Shown piece by piece: positions 61,801-64,000 of a stretch of 64,000 nt of DNA; the stretch's first letter is position 1; each line of letters starts with the position of its first letter. Below the pieces are notes generated by a model. The model was given only the letters and a program-made list of their open reading frames with translations. It was not told the origin of the DNA and did no database searches. Source of the DNA: Aldrovandia affinis (Eukaryota; Chordata; Actinopteri; Notacanthiformes; Halosauridae). The DNA is taken from positions 930,001 through 994,000 of the forward strand of contig JAINUG010000089.1 in the NCBI GenBank assembly GCA_029706075.1. Direction: 5' to 3'. The position numbers were made by a program, and so were the translations under genes.

Positions 61801-64000
61801 ACCCAGTAAATACAATACAGTGCTATACAGGTCATATAAATTAAACAGCCACGTACGTTAGCGTGGCCAATTGTAAAGTTACGCTTGCATACCTTGTAGA
61901 TCTTCATGGCTTTGATCTTTCCGGTGTGTCTGACGTGTGGCCCTCTGCACAGGTCAATCAGCGGCCCACATCTACGACAGCAAACAGGTGTCAGCGAGGG
62001 CAAAACAGGAGGGGCCTTTAACAGTTCTCAGGACTGCAGGTCCACTTAACCGTCTGCGTATTGAATTTAAATGAACTGAAGTGAATCGAATACCTTTATT
62101 GGCTCAGGAAACTGTTCTGTATAACATTATGGCATATTGCATTTAAGATATTAGACAGTTACAGGGCATGCAGTGTTAAAATGAATCACAGTAATGCATT
62201 CTCAGTACAAAGCACATAATACAATACAGTCCCACAATGGTTACAAATTCTTGGCATGGGATATAGTGCTACTGTGCATTTAAAGATTTGATGCTCCTGG
62301 GCATGAACGAGTTAGATGTTCTATTTGTGTCAACTATTGCTGTTCTATTGTTGAAGTATGCTGGTTGTAAATTCAACTGAGCTCCGACCTTGTATTATGT
62401 TTGATTGAACCTTTAACTGAATACTGCTCTGGGTTACATGTCTCTTGGCAGATGTCTAGATGTTTTCCTGCAGCACATTTCTGTTAGTATATGCCCCTTA
62501 AATTCAAGGCTGGTGTCTCAACTGATTCCTCTTATTAGTAGCTGAATTATGCCATACGACTATGTCATTGATCTACTAATTAAACTCAATAAACTTGAGC
62601 ATAATCCCTATGACTGATTCAGATTTACATAAATGATTAATTATGAAGAGACCTACCCTTGCGTTTATCTTCTTCTTTTTTTCTTTTTCTCCCCATTTTG
62701 TCTCCCAATTTAGTAGCCAATTATACCCTCTTTTTCATGTCAATTATCCACTACCTCATATTGAGAGCTCGCTGCCGTAGTCCTGAAACTGGCAGTGACA
62801 TGCGGCGGAGCACCGCGACTCCAGTCACACAGTCACTCCTCCATGCAGCAAGCTCGTATCAGTTTCCCTCCCCCCTCACTGGGGCGGACAGTCAATTGCC
62901 GCCCCCTAGTGGCACTCCTGGCCAGAGCCGAAAGTGGCACAACCTGGTGGAATCGAACCCCGCTCGCAGTGGGAAGCGCCGGACGTTCTACCCCTCTACC
63001 ACCCGGGAGGCCGCGTTTATCTTTTTAAAGATCTTTTAAAAATCTTACAACAGATTCTGTAACTGTCAAATTAAAATTCTGATTATTATCACAGCTGATT
63101 AATTGAGCGTCATTGGAATTACAAATGGTACATGCAGTGGATCTCCAGCAGCATGACTGAGATGGTTTTGCTTGTCAGGATAGCAGCAAAACAGCACTCA
63201 TGTCTTTGGACTGAAGACTGCAATTATCCAGTTGTCACTTTAAATTAACACAGTGGTTTCCAAACTCAGCCCTGGGGATGCACTGTGTATGCTGTTTTTT
63301 GTTACAGCCAATCTCTTGATCAATTAAGGTTGTTGAAAACATGGGTTTAGGTTCTACTATATCGGTTCCTTAAACCAATTTCAACACAATTTCAACACAA
63401 AAAAAGGTTGGGCTTGTTACTATTTGTTCTGTCTTTGAAATCTTCAACTAACAAATAGTTCAGTTCCAATGACCAGGGGTGAGTTCAGCAAGCAAAACAT
63501 TTTGCTACGTCTGCTACTGATCGTGTTGTTTGCTCTCCATGTTGCGCACCATTTCGCAACATCCTCACAGGAATGGTAGTTCTAGTTTGGTGGGCGTGTC
63601 GGGGGTGTATCCAGAAGTAACAAGTGACCTATTTAAGAATCGTTGTCACACCGTACACAGTCACCCTAACAGCAGTCACAGTAACAGCGCCCAACAACTG
63701 AATATGAATATGGGTCAGGACATTTATTCTTCATAGTACACTTACAGAATTCTGACATAATATGAGGCTAAATCATCCTTCAATAGATCATAAAAGTGTC
63801 TGATTAAGAATTATTAACAGCTCATTACAATTCAGAGGCTACCATTACGGTTGGAAGGAAAACTAGCATACACAGTGGGTCCTCAGGACCGAGTTAAGGA
63901 ACCCCTGGATTAATATATCAGCGATACATTTTCAACCGAAATGGAGCAGCTTACCTGTAGACTGTGGTAGTGGGCGTAGTGACTTTCTCATTCAAAATCC
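55809..64000 (-). CDS. tars3: Threonyl-tRNA synthetase, TARS3 (TARSL2)-like, C-terminal 485 residues
   Basis: Exons in transcript order: 64000-63955 (partial), 61971-61893, 61440-61294, 60857-60759, 60426-60260, 60143-59981, 58449-58312, 58050-57973, 57864-57764, 57314-57210, 56604-56532, 56405-56291, 55957-55809. Phases join cleanly over 1460 nt. The product ligates threonine to tRNA-Thr. Visible parts are the end of the editing/SAD region ([20 protein letters not shown]), the class II core with motif 2 ([16 protein letters not shown]) and motif 3 ([11 protein letters not shown]), and the anticodon-binding domain ([14 protein letters not shown] to the terminal AEEEF). The three zinc ligands expected for ThrRS are present: Cys in MNCPGHC, His in DDAHIF, His in VIIHRA. 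Wording such as [35 protein letters not shown] and KDGDD fits TARS3 better than TARS1, from memory of the families. The N-terminal extension, TGS and most of the editing domain are beyond the right edge. Confidence 0.93.
57620..57680. repeat. (AT)n microsatellite
   Basis: AT run at about 57635-57670 followed by an A run, in the synthetase intron between 57210-57314 and 57764-57864. Confidence 0.9.
58557..59276. mobile_element. Harbinger-like MITE, 714 bp, with TTA target duplication
   Basis: The inverted ends CCCTATGGTCTAACAGCGGG(CGAT) at 58560 and its complement ending at 59273 differ at one position in 24. Both sides are flanked by TTA (58557-58559 and 59274-59276), the three-base target duplication typical of PIF/Harbinger elements. 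The interior is non-coding. It sits in the synthetase intron between the exons at 59981-60143 and 58312-58449. Confidence 0.85.
59499..59920 (+). mobile_element. hAT-type element remnant
   Basis: Starts CCAGGGGTCCCCAATTACCG with the GGGCC/TACCGGGCC motifs common to fish hAT elements and ends near AACTGGTCCGTGGTGCAAAA without the final inverted end. The middle contains ATGAGTAAAAAACAAAC, where a zinc-finger/hAT-type ORF may once have begun. It lies about 60 bases from the donor of the synthetase exon at 59981-60143. Confidence 0.65.
62661..63023 (-). repeat. Full-length tRNA-derived SINE with 11-bp target duplication
   Basis: The minus-strand element at 63012-62672 is flanked by GCGTTTATCTT at 62661-62671 and 63013-63023. 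On the minus strand the head is GGCCTCCCGGGTGGTAGAGG and GGGGTTCGATTCC, the body CTGTCCGCCCCAGTGAGG, and the tail TTGGCTACTAAATTGGGAGA plus an A-rich end. Same family as 12900-13276. It lies in the synthetase intron before the 61971-61893 exon. Confidence 0.85.
63240..63915. repeat. Inverted repeat pair of a common fish element
   Basis: TTCCAAACTCAGCCCTGGGG at about 63257 followed by ATGCACTGTGTATGCTG is roughly complementary to CATACACAGTGGGTCCTCAG with GACCGAGTTAAGGAACCCC at 63867-63906. This suggests a palindromic or terminally inverted element of about 650 bases ending close to the synthetase exon at 63955. The match is imperfect and judged by eye. The remaining introns of this gene hold nothing else that I can name. 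Confidence 0.5.

Overview
The window is vertebrate nuclear DNA, most probably from a teleost fish. The signs are intron-split genes with consensus GT/AG junctions, V-SINE-like and tRNA-derived SINEs ending in an L2-type tail, a 5S rRNA-derived SINE, Tc1, hAT and Harbinger-like DNA elements, and abundant CA/TG microsatellites. The species cannot be told from the sequence.

Three protein genes were assembled exon by exon with matching reading phases. (1) LRRC49, minus strand, 35522 down to 4695: twelve coding exons giving about 470 codons. The 3' exons lie beyond the left edge. (2) LARP6, plus strand, 40857 to 44689: three coding exons with a La motif, an RRM-like module and a C-terminal SUZ-C-like motif. 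The third exon has a one-base reading-frame break near 43790. (3) A cytosolic-type threonyl-tRNA synthetase, minus strand, 64000 down to 55809: thirteen exons covering the last 485 residues (end of the editing region, class II catalytic core, anticodon-binding domain). It resembles TARS3 (TARSL2) more than TARS1. Its 5' part is off the right edge.

Layout: 1-4.7 kb holds LRRC49 intron sequence, satellite repeats and an old LINE 3' end. 4.7-35.5 kb is LRRC49, whose large introns carry nearly all the repeats. 35.5-40.9 kb is the intergenic space between the divergently transcribed LRRC49 and LARP6, with two DNA-transposon remnants. 40.9-45.6 kb is LARP6. 45.6-55.3 kb is gene-free and dominated by decayed L2/CR1-type and Tc1 elements. 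55.3-64 kb is the synthetase.

From general knowledge, LRRC49, LARP6 and TARS3 all lie on the long arm of human chromosome 15, with LRRC49 and LARP6 as near neighbours in opposite orientation, so the window looks like conserved synteny. The three genes do not form a pathway: LRRC49 is a subunit of the tubulin polyglutamylase complex, LARP6 binds collagen mRNA stem-loops, and the synthetase charges tRNA-Thr. I found no operon, CRISPR array, phage or toxin system, and nothing that qualifies as a new biological system. The most useful leads are the LARP6 frame break, a 0.5-kb duplicated segment of unknown nature, GC-rich sequence around LRRC49 coding exon 9, repeat tracts beside several LRRC49 splice sites, and a set of well-bounded mobile elements.
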